Below, piece after piece: positions 14,765-22,260 of a stretch of DNA of 64,000 nt (positions are counted from its first letter, which is position 1; every line of letters starts with the position of its first letter). The stretch lies in NCBI GenBank assembly GCA_963781265.1, contig CAWAFH010000018.1:558001-622000 (forward strand). The letters are read 5' to 3'. The DNA is from WHSW01 sp963781265 (GTDB taxonomy: Bacteria; Actinomycetota; Thermoleophilia; Solirubrobacterales; 70-9). Both the position numbers and the translations under genes were made by a program. A model generated the notes under the pieces. The model was not told the origin of the DNA. It searched no databases and was given only the letters and a program-made list of their open reading frames with translations.

Positions 14765-15784
14765 ATGAGCGCCGGGGGCGGGCCCAACATCGACGTGACC
14801 CGGATGCCCGACGGCATGCCGGTGGCGTCCAGGGACGCACCCGTCGGCGGCCAGGCCGTGCTCGAGGGCGTGATGATGCGCGGCGTCTCGACCTGGGCGG
14901 TCGCCGTGCGCAAGCCGGGCCCCGAGGGCGAGAACGGCGCCGGGCCGGCGATCGGAGAGATCGAGGTCACCTCGGAGCCGGTCGTCTCCTGGGCCAAGCG
15001 CCACCGGGTCCTACGCCTGCCGGTGATCCGCGGCGTCATCGCGCTCGCCGAGTCGCTGAAGATCGGCTTTCGGGCGCTGGCGATCTCCGCCAACGCGCAG
15101 CTGGTCGAGGAGGACGGCGAGGAGCCGGAGCCCATCGGAGGCTTCACCTGGGGCCTGACGATCGCCTTCTCGCTCGCGCTCGCGATCGGCCTCTTCTTCG
15201 TCGTTCCGGTCGGGCTCACCAGCCTGATCAAGGATCAGCTCGGCTCCTCGCTGCTGTTCTGGCTGATCGAGGGGATCCTGCGGACGGCGATCTTCATCGG
15301 CTACATCGCCGCGATCAGCCGCCTGCCCGACCTGCGCCGGGTGTTCGAGTACCACGGCGCAGAGCACAAGACGATCTCCTGCTACGAGGCCGGCGACCGG
15401 TTGGTCCCCGCCCGCGCCGAGACCTACTCGCGCCTGCACCCTCGCTGCGGGACCAGCTTCCTGCTGATCGTGATGGTGCTCGCGATCTTCGTGTTCGCCC
15501 CGATCGGCCTCCCCGAGTGGTACTGGCTGCTCGCCTCGCGGATCCTCGGGATCCCGCTGATCGCCGGCCTCTCCTACGAGGTGATCAAGTGGGCCGGCAA
15601 GAACCGTCGCAAGGCCTGGGTGCGGACGCTGATGTGGCCCGGGCTGATGCTTCAGAACCTGACCACGCGCGAGCCCGACCGCGAGCAGCTGGCGGTCGCG
15701 ATCGCGGCGCTCGAGGCCGTGCTCGCGGTCGAGAACCCCGCCGAGGAGGCGCGGGACCGCGACGTGATCGAGATCGTCGCCTAG
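14765..15784 (+). CDS. DUF1385 membrane protein
   Basis: 339-residue conserved protein of unknown biochemical role. Family landmarks are PVGGQAVLEGVMMRG near the N-terminus, EYHGAEHKTISCYEAG and HPRCGTSFLL. Four or five membrane segments are visible (for example TIAFSLALAIGLFFVVPVGL, SFLLIVMVLAIFVFAPIGL and WLLASRILGIPLIAGLSYEV). DUF1385 genes very often lie between rpmE and prfA, as here, hence the informal PrmC-neighbour association, but no function is established. The ATG at 14765 is chosen 14 bp after rpmE; upstream in-frame codons would read through rpmE. It converges with the antitoxin-like gene with a 4-bp overlap. Confidence 0.85.
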   Translation: MSAGGGPNIDVTRMPDGMPVASRDAPVGGQAVLEGVMMRGVSTWAVAVRKPGPEGENGAGPAIGEIEVTSEPVVSWAKRHRVLRLPVIRGVIALAESLKIGFRALAISANAQLVEEDGEEPEPIGGFTWGLTIAFSLALAIGLFFVVPVGLTSLIKDQLGSSLLFWLIEGILRTAIFIGYIAAISRLPDLRRVFEYHGAEHKTISCYEAGDRLVPARAETYSRLHPRCGTSFLLIVMVLAIFVFAPIGLPEWYWLLASRILGIPLIAGLSYEVIKWAGKNRRKAWVRTLMWPGLMLQNLTTREPDREQLAVAIAALEAVLAVENPAEEARDRDVIEIVA

Positions 15785-16059
15785 CGGCCCGTCCGCCGGC
15801 GGCGAAAACGCCGGTAGACCCTGCCGTACGCCCGCCCGTGCATGAACGCCGACCACCAGCGGCGGTCCGCGCGCCGGCGGAACTCGGCGGCGAGCGCGGC
15901 GAGCCCAGCGGCGCGTCGGGCGTCCAGCGGCACCAGGCGCTCCTCGTCGGCGAGCGGCAGGATCATCGCCACCGCTCGACGGTGGCGGCTCAAGACCACG
16001 ACTTCCCCGCGCCGCACTGCGCGGATCACCGCCGCCGGCTTGCGGTCGAGCTCCGTCAT
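15781..16059 (-). CDS. Phd/YefM-like antitoxin-type protein, no partner toxin
   Basis: 92-residue protein whose first half matches the Phd/YefM fold: MTELDRKPAAVIRAVRRGEV, followed by VVLSRHRRAVAMILPLADEE, the usual 'no other use of this promoter, do not alter' hairpin of these DNA-binding antitoxins. The C-terminal third is very basic and aromatic (RWWSAFMHGRAYGRVYRRFR) and does not resemble a toxin-neutralising tail I know. No RelE, Doc or VapC gene adjoins it: downstream is DUF1385 on the other strand, upstream prfA. The start is ATG 16059 or GTG 16065. It could be a relic antitoxin or a small DNA-binding regulator. Confidence 0.65.
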   Translation of the reverse strand: MTELDRKPAAVIRAVRRGEVVVLSRHRRAVAMILPLADEERLVPLDARRAAGLAALAAEFRRRADRRWWSAFMHGRAYGRVYRRFRRRRTGR

Positions 16060-16119
16060 GCGCACCTCGCGGATCGGGCTGGCGGTCCGGTTGGGAAGGC
16101 CCTCCCGCGCCCTACCCGA

Positions 16120-16209
16120 GAATCCGAACTTCCCGGGAACCCCGAACTCCCCGGGGACTTCGGAATCGCCGGGGGATTCGGAATCGCCGGGAAGTTCGGA
16201 TTTCCGGGG
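16120..16209. repeat. Five 18-bp tandem units with a 16-bp inverted repeat at the ends
   Basis: Five consecutive 18-bp units at 16120, 16138, 16156, 16174 and 16192. The first four end in CCGGG and the last in CCGGGG. The first two carry CCGAACTYCCCGGG; the last three carry TTCGGAATCGCCGGG or a variant. AATCCGAACTTCCCGG (16121-16136) is exactly inverted at 16187-16202, so the whole block can fold. It lies in the 285-bp region between the Phd-like gene and prfA. Eighteen is a multiple of three, so both strands stay open, but no coding signal is convincing. Confidence 0.8.
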
Positions 16210-16331
16210 AGTGTCGATGGGGGGATGGTGCAGGGCGGAGGCGCAGGGGTGGGGCGCGGGATGTGCCGAGGCAGTCGCGCGATCCGGCTGTGACCCGCAC
16301 GCGCGTGAGCGGATGCGCGGCCGGGCGGCGG

Positions 16332-16337
16332 TAGCCT
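16332..16337 (+). promoter_or_regulatory. -10 box TAGCCT for prfA
   Basis: TAGCCT ends 7 bp before the GTG start of prfA. No Shine-Dalgarno sequence is seen, so a leaderless transcript is likely. Confidence 0.45.
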
Positions 16338-16344
16338 CAGCGAC

Positions 16345-17418
16345 GTGATCGAGCGGCTGGTCGAGCAGATCGAGGAGCGCTTCGGGGAGCTGCAGCGCCA
16401 GATGTCGGATCCGGAGGTGATCTCCGACCGCGAGCGCTACGCGGAGGTCGGGCGCGCGTACAGCGAGCTGGAGCCCGCGCACGAGCTGGCGCAGCGCTGG
16501 CGTCAGCTGCGCGGCGACCTCGAGGGGGCAGAGGAGATGCTCGCCGAGGACGGCGAGGACGAGGAGCTCCGCGAGCTCGTCGCCGAGGCCCCGGCACAAC
16601 TGCGCGAGCTCGAGGAGGAGTTGCGCCTGGCGATGGTTGAGCGCGATCCGAACGACGCCAAGAACGTGATCATCGAGATCCGCGGCGGAGCCGGCGGGGA
16701 CGAGGCGGCCCTGTTCGCCGGTGACCTCTACAAGATGCTCACGCGCTACGCGGAGGAGCGCGGGTTCGCGACCGAAGTGCTCTCGCAGTCCCCGGCCGAG
16801 GTGGGCGGCTTCAAGGAGGTCACGTTCGAGATCCGCGGCGACGGCGCCTTTTCGGTGTTCAAGTTCGAGGGCGGCACGCACCGCGTCCAGCGGGTTCCGA
16901 AGACCGAGTCGCAGGGCCGGATCCACACCTCGACGGCGACCGTCGCGGTGTTGCCCGAGGCGGAGGAGGTCGAGGTCGAGATCGCGCCGGAGGACCTGCA
17001 GGTCGACGTCTACCGCTCGTCGGGCCCCGGCGGGCAGTCCGTCAACACCACGGACTCGGCGGTCCGGATCACCCACGCGCCGACGGGGATCGTCGTCTCG
17101 ATGCAGGACGAGAAGTCGCAGCTGCAGAACCGCGACAAGGCGATGCGGGTCCTGCGCGCCCGCATCTACGAGCGCGCGCTCGAGGAGCAGCGCGCCGAGA
17201 TCGCGGCCGACCGCCGCTCGCAGGTCGGCACGGGTGAGCGCTCGGAGAAGATCCGCACCTACAACTTCCCCCAGGGCCGGGTCACCGACCACCGGATCAA
17301 GCTCACCGCCCACAACCTCGACGAGGTCCTCAACGGCGATCTGAGCGAGTTCACCTCGGCGCTCGCGGCCGAGGAGAAGCGGGCGCGGCTGGAGGCGCAG
17401 ACCGCCGAGGCCGCGTGA
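16345..17418 (+). CDS. prfA: Peptide chain release factor 1
   Basis: 357-residue class I release factor that reads UAA and UAG and triggers peptidyl-tRNA hydrolysis. The catalytic GGQ is at residues 229-231 in SSGPGGQSVNTTDSAVRI. The codon-recognition tripeptide has the RF1 form P-x-T (RVPKTESQGRIHTS) and not the SPF of RF2. Length is normal. The gene starts with GTG at 16345 behind a -10 box. The downstream prmC, which methylates the GGQ glutamine, overlaps its stop codon (GTGA), so the modifier and its substrate are coupled. Confidence 0.97.
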   Translation: MIERLVEQIEERFGELQRQMSDPEVISDRERYAEVGRAYSELEPAHELAQRWRQLRGDLEGAEEMLAEDGEDEELRELVAEAPAQLRELEEELRLAMVERDPNDAKNVIIEIRGGAGGDEAALFAGDLYKMLTRYAEERGFATEVLSQSPAEVGGFKEVTFEIRGDGAFSVFKFEGGTHRVQRVPKTESQGRIHTSTATVAVLPEAEEVEVEIAPEDLQVDVYRSSGPGGQSVNTTDSAVRITHAPTGIVVSMQDEKSQLQNRDKAMRVLRARIYERALEEQRAEIAADRRSQVGTGERSEKIRTYNFPQGRVTDHRIKLTAHNLDEVLNGDLSEFTSALAAEEKRARLEAQTAEAA

Positions 17419-18254
17419 GCGGCCCCACGATCAGCGGCAGCGTCGCCTCGGCGCTCGGATCCGCGGTCGACGCGCTCGCGGCGGCGGGGATCGAGAGCGC
17501 CCGTCTCGACGCCGAGCTGCTGCTCGAGCGCGCGACCGGCTACGACCGGGCGCGGCTGGTCGCCAGCCCCGAGGCCGGGGTCGAGGCCGCGGCGGGCCGC
17601 GAGTTCGGGGCGATGGTGCGGCGACGCCTGCAGCGTGAGCCGATCGCCTACATCCTCGGCTCGAAGGGGTTTCGCCGGCTCGACCTCGCCGTCGACGGCC
17701 GGGTGCTGATCCCGCGGCCGGAGACCGAGCTGCTGGTCGAGCTGGCGCTCGAGCTCGAGCCGGGGAACGTGCTCGACGTCGGCACCGGCTCCGGCGCGAT
17801 CGCGCTCGCGATCGCTGACGAGCTGCCGGCCGCCGCGATCGTCGCCAGCGACACCTCGCTCGACGCGCTCGCGGTCGCGAAGGCGAATCGCGACCGGCTC
17901 GGGCTCACCGAGCGCGTCCGCCTTTCCTACGGGTCGCTGGAGCCCGGCAGCTTCGATCTGATCGTCGCCAACCTCCCGTACGTGAGCGAGGACGAGTGGG
18001 GGTCGCTGGCGCGGGAGATCCGCGAATACGAGCCGCGCGAGGCCCTGGTCAGCGGGCCGACCGGGCTCGAGGCGATCGAGTCGCTTCTCGCCGAGCTCGC
18101 GGTCGCGCCGGAGCTGCCACGGGCGATCGGGCTCGAGCTCGGCATCGACCAAGGGCCGAGCGTCGCCGAGCTCGTGCGCCGCGCCGGGTTCGAGCGGATC
18201 GAGGTCCGGCCTGACCTCGCCGGCATCGACCGGGTCGTGGTCGCATGGAGGTGA
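17415..18254 (+). CDS. prmC: Release factor glutamine methyltransferase
   Basis: 279-residue AdoMet-dependent N5-glutamine methyltransferase that modifies the GGQ loop of RF1/RF2. The SAM site is LDVGTGSGAIALAIADELP. The substrate-binding NPPY motif appears as ANLPYVSE, with Leu in place of the first Pro, a change known in some PrmC proteins. The N-terminal helical domain contains ARLDAELLLERATGYDRARL, as in PrmC. It overlaps prfA by 4 bp and its 3' end overlaps the next gene by 10 bp, giving tight translational coupling. Confidence 0.93.
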   Translation: MSGPTISGSVASALGSAVDALAAAGIESARLDAELLLERATGYDRARLVASPEAGVEAAAGREFGAMVRRRLQREPIAYILGSKGFRRLDLAVDGRVLIPRPETELLVELALELEPGNVLDVGTGSGAIALAIADELPAAAIVASDTSLDALAVAKANRDRLGLTERVRLSYGSLEPGSFDLIVANLPYVSEDEWGSLAREIREYEPREALVSGPTGLEAIESLLAELAVAPELPRAIGLELGIDQGPSVAELVRRAGFERIEVRPDLAGIDRVVVAWR

Positions 18255-18859
18255 GCGTGGCCCGCGGCGCGCTCGAGCGCTGCGTGTTCGACGGCGGGGT
18301 GGCCCTGTTTCCAGCCGACGGCCTCTACGGGCTCGCCTGCGACCCGACCCGCGCCGACGCGATCGAGCGCATCCACGCGATCAAGGGTCGTGACGACGGC
18401 AAGCCGTCGGCGGTCATGTACTTCTCGCCGTTGGCGATGCGCGAGCTCGTCGCCGCGCTCGGTCCGCGGACGCGCGACGCCCTCGGAGCGCTGCTGCCGG
18501 GCCCGGTGACGCTGGTGGTGGCGAACCCCGAGCGCCGCTACCCGCTCGCCTGTCGCGAGGATCCGGAGCGGCTCGGTGTGCGGCTGATCGACGGGCCGCT
18601 GGCGGGCGCCTCCTGCGCGATCTTCCAGACCTCGGCGAACCGGTCCGGCGAGCCGGCGCCCGCCGGCTTCACGGACGTCGACCCGGAGATCGTCGCCGGG
18701 GTCGACCTCGCGATCGACGGGGGCGAGCTGACCGGGGTGCCGTCGACGGTGGTCGACGTCACCGCGATCGAGGACGGCGGCGAGCCGGTGATCCTGCGCG
18801 AGGGAGCGATCAGCTCGGAGGAAGCCCTGCGGCGGCTCGCGCGTCCGCCATCTCGGTGA
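18245..18859 (+). CDS. Sua5/YciO/YrdC family protein (threonylcarbamoyl-AMP synthase type)
   Basis: 204-residue YrdC-fold protein, likely the enzyme that makes threonylcarbamoyl-AMP for t6A37 of ANN-decoding tRNAs. Recognisable parts are GGVALFPADGLYGLACDPTR, then IHAIKGRDDGKPSAVMYFSP and FQTSANRSGEPAP. The usual K-R-x-x-x-K-P-L segment reads KGRDDGKPSA, somewhat divergent, so a YciO-like paralogue is possible. The ATG lies inside the end of prmC. The C-terminal 50 bp overlap the convergent NTF2-like gene. Confidence 0.85.
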   Translation: MEVSVARGALERCVFDGGVALFPADGLYGLACDPTRADAIERIHAIKGRDDGKPSAVMYFSPLAMRELVAALGPRTRDALGALLPGPVTLVVANPERRYPLACREDPERLGVRLIDGPLAGASCAIFQTSANRSGEPAPAGFTDVDPEIVAGVDLAIDGGELTGVPSTVVDVTAIEDGGEPVILREGAISSEEALRRLARPPSR

Positions 18860-19214
18860 AGAACTGCAGCCGCAGCAGCTTGCCGTCGCGGGCGGTGGCG
18901 AGCCCGATCGCGCGCTGGTCGGTCTCGATCCCGCTGGCGCGACCGCGGGTGTGGATCAGGAACTCCAGGATCGCCCGGTGATCGTCGACCGGATGCGCGC
19001 CCTCGACCTCGAGGCGCACCCACTCCATCACCTCGAGGAACGTCTCCCACCACCGGCGCACACCCTCGCTGCCTCGGTAGGTGTCGGGCTCGCTGGCGAG
19101 GTCGGAGGTGGTCACCATCTCGAACTCGTCGTCGACCAGCTCGAGCGCCTGCTCGTAGGTGTCCGAGCTGAGCAGGTTGAAGGTCTCGACGATGACCTCG
19201 ACGTCGTCCGCCAC
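18810..19214 (-). CDS. SnoaL/NTF2-like small protein
   Basis: 134-residue single-domain protein of the NTF2-like (SnoaL) fold. It starts with a long helix (VEVIVETFNLLSSDTYEQAL), then ELVDDEFEMVTTSD and a central YRGSEGVRRWWETFLEVMEW, and ends in antiparallel strands such as HRAILEFLIHTRGRASGIET. These folds serve as polyketide cyclases, isomerases or ligand-binding domains; the role here is unknown. The GTG start at 19214 has GATAAT 7 bp upstream on the same strand and no ribosome site, so it is probably leaderless. It is divergent from glyA with only 18 bp between start codons. Confidence 0.75.
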   Translation of the reverse strand: MADDVEVIVETFNLLSSDTYEQALELVDDEFEMVTTSDLASEPDTYRGSEGVRRWWETFLEVMEWVRLEVEGAHPVDDHRAILEFLIHTRGRASGIETDQRAIGLATARDGKLLRLQFFTEMADARAAAGLPPS

Positions 19215-19218
19215 GCGC

Positions 19219-19227
19219 TTATTATCA
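19219..19227. promoter_or_regulatory. Bidirectional -10 element between the NTF2-like gene and glyA
   Basis: TTATTATCA on the plus strand contains TATTAT (19220-19225) for glyA; its complement contains GATAAT (19226-19221) for the NTF2-like gene. A start 7 bp beyond each hexamer falls at 19232 and 19214, that is, on or next to each start codon. One shared AT-rich core could therefore drive two leaderless genes. Confidence 0.6.
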
Positions 19228-19232
19228 ACGCG

Positions 19233-20519
19233 ATGACGCTCGAGCTCCCAGACGACTTCCAGACCGCCCCGCTGGCCGAGGTCGATCCCGAGATCGCGGA
19301 GGTGCTGCAGCGCGAGCTGGAGCGCCAGCAGAACACGCTCGAGATGATCGCCTCGGAGAACTTCGTCCCGCAGGCTGTGCTGGACGCGGCCGGCTCGGTG
19401 CTCACGAACAAGTACGCGGAGGGCTACCCGGGGAAGCGCTACTACGGCGGCTGCGAGGAGGTCGACGTCGCCGAGAGCCTGGCGATCGACCGGGCCAAGG
19501 AGCTGTTCGGCGCCGAGCACGCCAACGTCCAGCCGCACGCGGGAGCGCAGGCCAACAACGCCGCCTACATGGCGATGCTCGAGCCCGGCGACACGATCAT
19601 GGGCATGGCGCTCGACCACGGCGGCCACCTCAGCCACGGCATGAAGCTCAACGTGTCCGGCAAGCTCTACGAGGTCGTCCCGTACCACGTGCGGCGCGAG
19701 GACTACCTCGTCGACATGGACGAGGTCGAACGGCTCGCCGCCGAGCACCGGCCGAAGGTGATCGTCGCCGGCTGGTCGGCCTACCCGCGCCAGCTCGACT
19801 TCGCCGCGTTCCGCGAGATCGCCGACTCGGTCGACGCCCGCCTCATGGTCGACATGGCCCACTTCGCCGGCCTCGTCGCGGCGGGCGAGCATCCGAACCC
19901 GGTCGAGCACGCCGACGTGGTCACGACGACGATCCACAAGACCCTCTGCGGGCCGCGCAGCGGGATGATCCTCTGCCGCGAGGAGCTCGCCAAGGACATC
20001 AACCGCTCGATCTTCCCCGGCCAGCAGGGTGGGCCGCTGATGCACATCATCGCCGCCAAGGCCGTGGCCCTCGGCATCGCCCGGTCCGAGCCGTTCCGCG
20101 CTCGCCAGCGCCAGACGGTCGCCAACGCCCGCGCCTTCGCCGACGAGCTGATCGCCAACGGGGTCGAGGTGCTGACCGGCGGGACCGACGTCCACCTCGT
20201 GCTCGTCGACCTCGGCCCGACCGGGCTCGACGGCAAGGAGGGCGAGGGTCGCCTCGAGGCGGTCGGGATCACCGTCAACCGCAACGCGATCCCGTTCGAC
20301 GAGCGCCCGCCGATGAACCCGTCGGGGCTTCGCATCGGGACCCCGGCGCTGACCACTCGCGGCCTGGTCGAGGACGATATGCGCGAGATCGCCCAGGTGA
20401 TCGCCGTCGCGCTGACGGACCGGTTCGAGTCCGAGCGCCAGGCGCTGGGGGAGCGGACGCGCTCCCTGATGGAGCGCTATCCGCTGTATCCCCAGCTGGC
20501 CGCCACTGCGGCGGCCTGA
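19233..20519 (+). CDS. glyA: Serine hydroxymethyltransferase
   Basis: 428-residue PLP enzyme that converts serine and tetrahydrofolate to glycine and methylene-THF, the main source of one-carbon units. Landmarks: ENFVPQAVLDAAGSVLTNKY, EGYPGKRYYGGCEEVD, the GMALDHGGHLSHG loop, and the Schiff-base lysine Lys236 in VTTTIHKTLCGPRSGMI. The ATG at 19233 is chosen because it gives the normal SHMT beginning (residues upstream do not align) and sits directly after the TATTAT -10. No ribosome site precedes it. It is isolated from glycine-cleavage genes here. Confidence 0.95.
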   Translation: MTLELPDDFQTAPLAEVDPEIAEVLQRELERQQNTLEMIASENFVPQAVLDAAGSVLTNKYAEGYPGKRYYGGCEEVDVAESLAIDRAKELFGAEHANVQPHAGAQANNAAYMAMLEPGDTIMGMALDHGGHLSHGMKLNVSGKLYEVVPYHVRREDYLVDMDEVERLAAEHRPKVIVAGWSAYPRQLDFAAFREIADSVDARLMVDMAHFAGLVAAGEHPNPVEHADVVTTTIHKTLCGPRSGMILCREELAKDINRSIFPGQQGGPLMHIIAAKAVALGIARSEPFRARQRQTVANARAFADELIANGVEVLTGGTDVHLVLVDLGPTGLDGKEGEGRLEAVGITVNRNAIPFDERPPMNPSGLRIGTPALTTRGLVEDDMREIAQVIAVALTDRFESERQALGERTRSLMERYPLYPQLAATAAA

Positions 20520-20532
20520 CGCGCCTACGCGG

Positions 20533-21138
20533 TTACTGGACCACCCCGGCCCAGAGGCCGGCGTTGGTGAACGTCGCGGTGCCGCCCCCCGGATTGCTGT
20601 AGCGCAACTGGAACGTGTACTTGCCCGGGTTGATCGGCGAGAAGACCAGGAATCCGCCCCTGGTCGGGTTCGCGACCCCACCGATGTCGCCCGCGCCCGG
20701 GACGGTGTACCGGATCTGCGGATCGGAGCCGGTGAAGCTCATGATCGGCGGGCTGTTGGGCAGCAGGGTCGGCTCGTACAGGTGCACCTGGGCGAGCGCG
20801 TTCTGGCCGCCGCCGGTCAGCTGGCCGGTGACCCTGGCGTAGACGGCGACGAGACCGGTCTCCGGCACCTTCACCGTGACCGTCGGGCCGCCGAGGTCGG
20901 TGGGCGTGCCGGCCGCGGTCGCGAACGGGCCCGGAATGCCCTGGGTCTTGAACAGGTCGAGCGAGGGCGGCTGCACGGACAAGTTGTGCAGATCCGATGC
21001 CTTGACCGCGCTCGGCGCGATGTCGTTCGACTTGACCGAGTTCTTGCCCTGGAGCGCGACGGCCGAGCCGGTGAGCCCGACGATCAGCGCGCAGATCGCC
21101 ACCAGCATCGCCGGCGAGGGCAGTTTCCTGAGACGCAT
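20533..21138 (-). CDS. Exported protein with the 'KNSVKSNDI..AVKASDL' signature
   Basis: 201-residue secreted or membrane-anchored protein. It begins with a basic n-region and hydrophobic segment (MRLRKLPSPAMLVAICALIV, then GLTGSAVAL), followed by GKNSVKSNDIAPSAVKASDL, a repeat-like pattern I associate with large paralogous exported families of Thermoleophilia. The rest is a beta-rich domain: VTVKVPETGLVAVYARVTGQ, FLVFSPINPGKYTFQLRYSN. The ATG at 21138 is fixed by an AGGGAGG ribosome site 6 nt upstream, one of the few strong sites in the window. Function is unknown; an extracellular or envelope role is inferred. Confidence 0.75.
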   Translation of the reverse strand: MRLRKLPSPAMLVAICALIVGLTGSAVALQGKNSVKSNDIAPSAVKASDLHNLSVQPPSLDLFKTQGIPGPFATAAGTPTDLGGPTVTVKVPETGLVAVYARVTGQLTGGGQNALAQVHLYEPTLLPNSPPIMSFTGSDPQIRYTVPGAGDIGGVANPTRGGFLVFSPINPGKYTFQLRYSNPGGGTATFTNAGLWAGVVQ

Positions 21139-21214
21139 TTTGACCTCCCTTACGGAGTCGTTGACTCCCCCCACCGGTCAAACCCGTCGAGCGGGCCGTA
21201 AGTTTCGGCACCCG

Positions 21215-22258
21215 ATGAGGGTCTGGGTCGACTGCACCGCCGCGGCTCATCCGCTTGTCCTGCGGCCGATCGTCGAACGCCTGCGGGCCCGCGGCCACGA
21301 AGTCGAGATCACAACCCGCGAGTACGGGCAGACCGTCGGCATCCTCGAGCGGCTCGGGCTCGAGCACACGGTGATCGGCAGCCACGGCGGCGGCGGGACC
21401 GCCGGCAAGGCCCTGGCGCTCGCCCGCCGCAGCCGCGCGCTGCTCGGTTGGGCGCGCGGGCGCGGGCTCGGGCTGGCCGTCGGCCACGGCTCCGTCGACC
21501 TCGCCGTGGTCAGCTCGGCGCTGCGCATCCCGTCGGCGCAGATGCAGGACTACGAGTTCGCCGGGCTGCAGCGCCAGCTGGCGTTCCGCGCTGCGCGCCG
21601 CGTGCTCGTGCCCGACGCGATCGGGGTCGACGCGATGCGCCGCGCCGGCGCCGCCGAGCGCAAGCTGTTCCGCTATCCCGGGCTGAAGGAGGACTACTAC
21701 CTCGCCGGCTTCGAGCCCGATCCCGCCGTGCTCGGCGAGCTCGGGCTGGCGCGCGAGCCGGTGCTGGCTGTCGTCCGCCCGCCGCCGGAGACTTCCGCCT
21801 ATCACGAGCGCAATCCGGTCTACGACGCGGTGCTCGATCGGCTCGCCGCAGCCGAGCGAACGGTCGCGGTCGTGATCCCGCGCACCGAGGCCCAGGGCGA
21901 CGCGGTCCGCGCCCGCCGCGATCCGTCGCTGGTGGTGCCCGAGCGCGCGATCGACGCGCAGAGCCTGATCGCCTACGCCGACCTCGTGGTCGGCGCCGGT
22001 GGGACGATGAACCGCGAGGCGGTGGCGCTCGGCACGCCCGTCTACACGATCTTCAGCGGCCGCATGGGCGCCGTCGACGAGCGGCTGATCGGCGAAGGCC
22101 TGCTGCGCCCGCTCGACGACCCGGCCACCCTCGACCTCAGCAAGCGCACCACCGCGCCCGGCCCCCGGCACCCTCGCGACCCTGACCTGCTCGTCGATGC
22201 CGTGCTCGCCGCCGCCCCGGGCGCGAGCGGCAAGCGGCGAGCGGCGAGCGGCGAATAG
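21215..22258 (+). CDS. DUF354 family protein (glycosyltransferase-like fold)
   Basis: 347-residue protein of the DUF354 family, with Rossmann-type halves resembling GT-B glycosyltransferases and UDP-GlcNAc 2-epimerase. It starts MRVWVDCTAAAHPLVLRPIV with RARGHEVEITTREYGQTVGI, as family members do. The C-terminal donor-like region is YADLVVGAGGTMNREAVALG followed by TPVYTIFSGRMGAVDERLIG. The gene precedes the undecaprenyl-phosphate sugar transferase gene by 2 bp, suggesting a part in surface-glycan biosynthesis. The last codons (SGKRRAASGE) are a heptamer DNA repeat and look like recently acquired 3' sequence. Confidence 0.85.
   Translation: MRVWVDCTAAAHPLVLRPIVERLRARGHEVEITTREYGQTVGILERLGLEHTVIGSHGGGGTAGKALALARRSRALLGWARGRGLGLAVGHGSVDLAVVSSALRIPSAQMQDYEFAGLQRQLAFRAARRVLVPDAIGVDAMRRAGAAERKLFRYPGLKEDYYLAGFEPDPAVLGELGLAREPVLAVVRPPPETSAYHERNPVYDAVLDRLAAAERTVAVVIPRTEAQGDAVRARRDPSLVVPERAIDAQSLIAYADLVVGAGGTMNREAVALGTPVYTIFSGRMGAVDERLIGEGLLRPLDDPATLDLSKRTTAPGPRHPRDPDLLVDAVLAAAPGASGKRRAASGE
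22223..22254. repeat. Heptamer GCGAGCG array at the end of the DUF354 gene
   Basis: Four consecutive 7-bp units (GCGAGCG, GCAAGCG, GCGAGCG, GCGAGCG) and a partial fifth run into the TAG stop codon. The same unit is arrayed at 39799-39833. Confidence 0.75.
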
Positions 22259-22260
22259 CA

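Noticed and set aside
16120..16209. CRISPR array
   Set aside because: The 18-bp units are directly contiguous with no spacers, they change orientation, and no cas gene is present.
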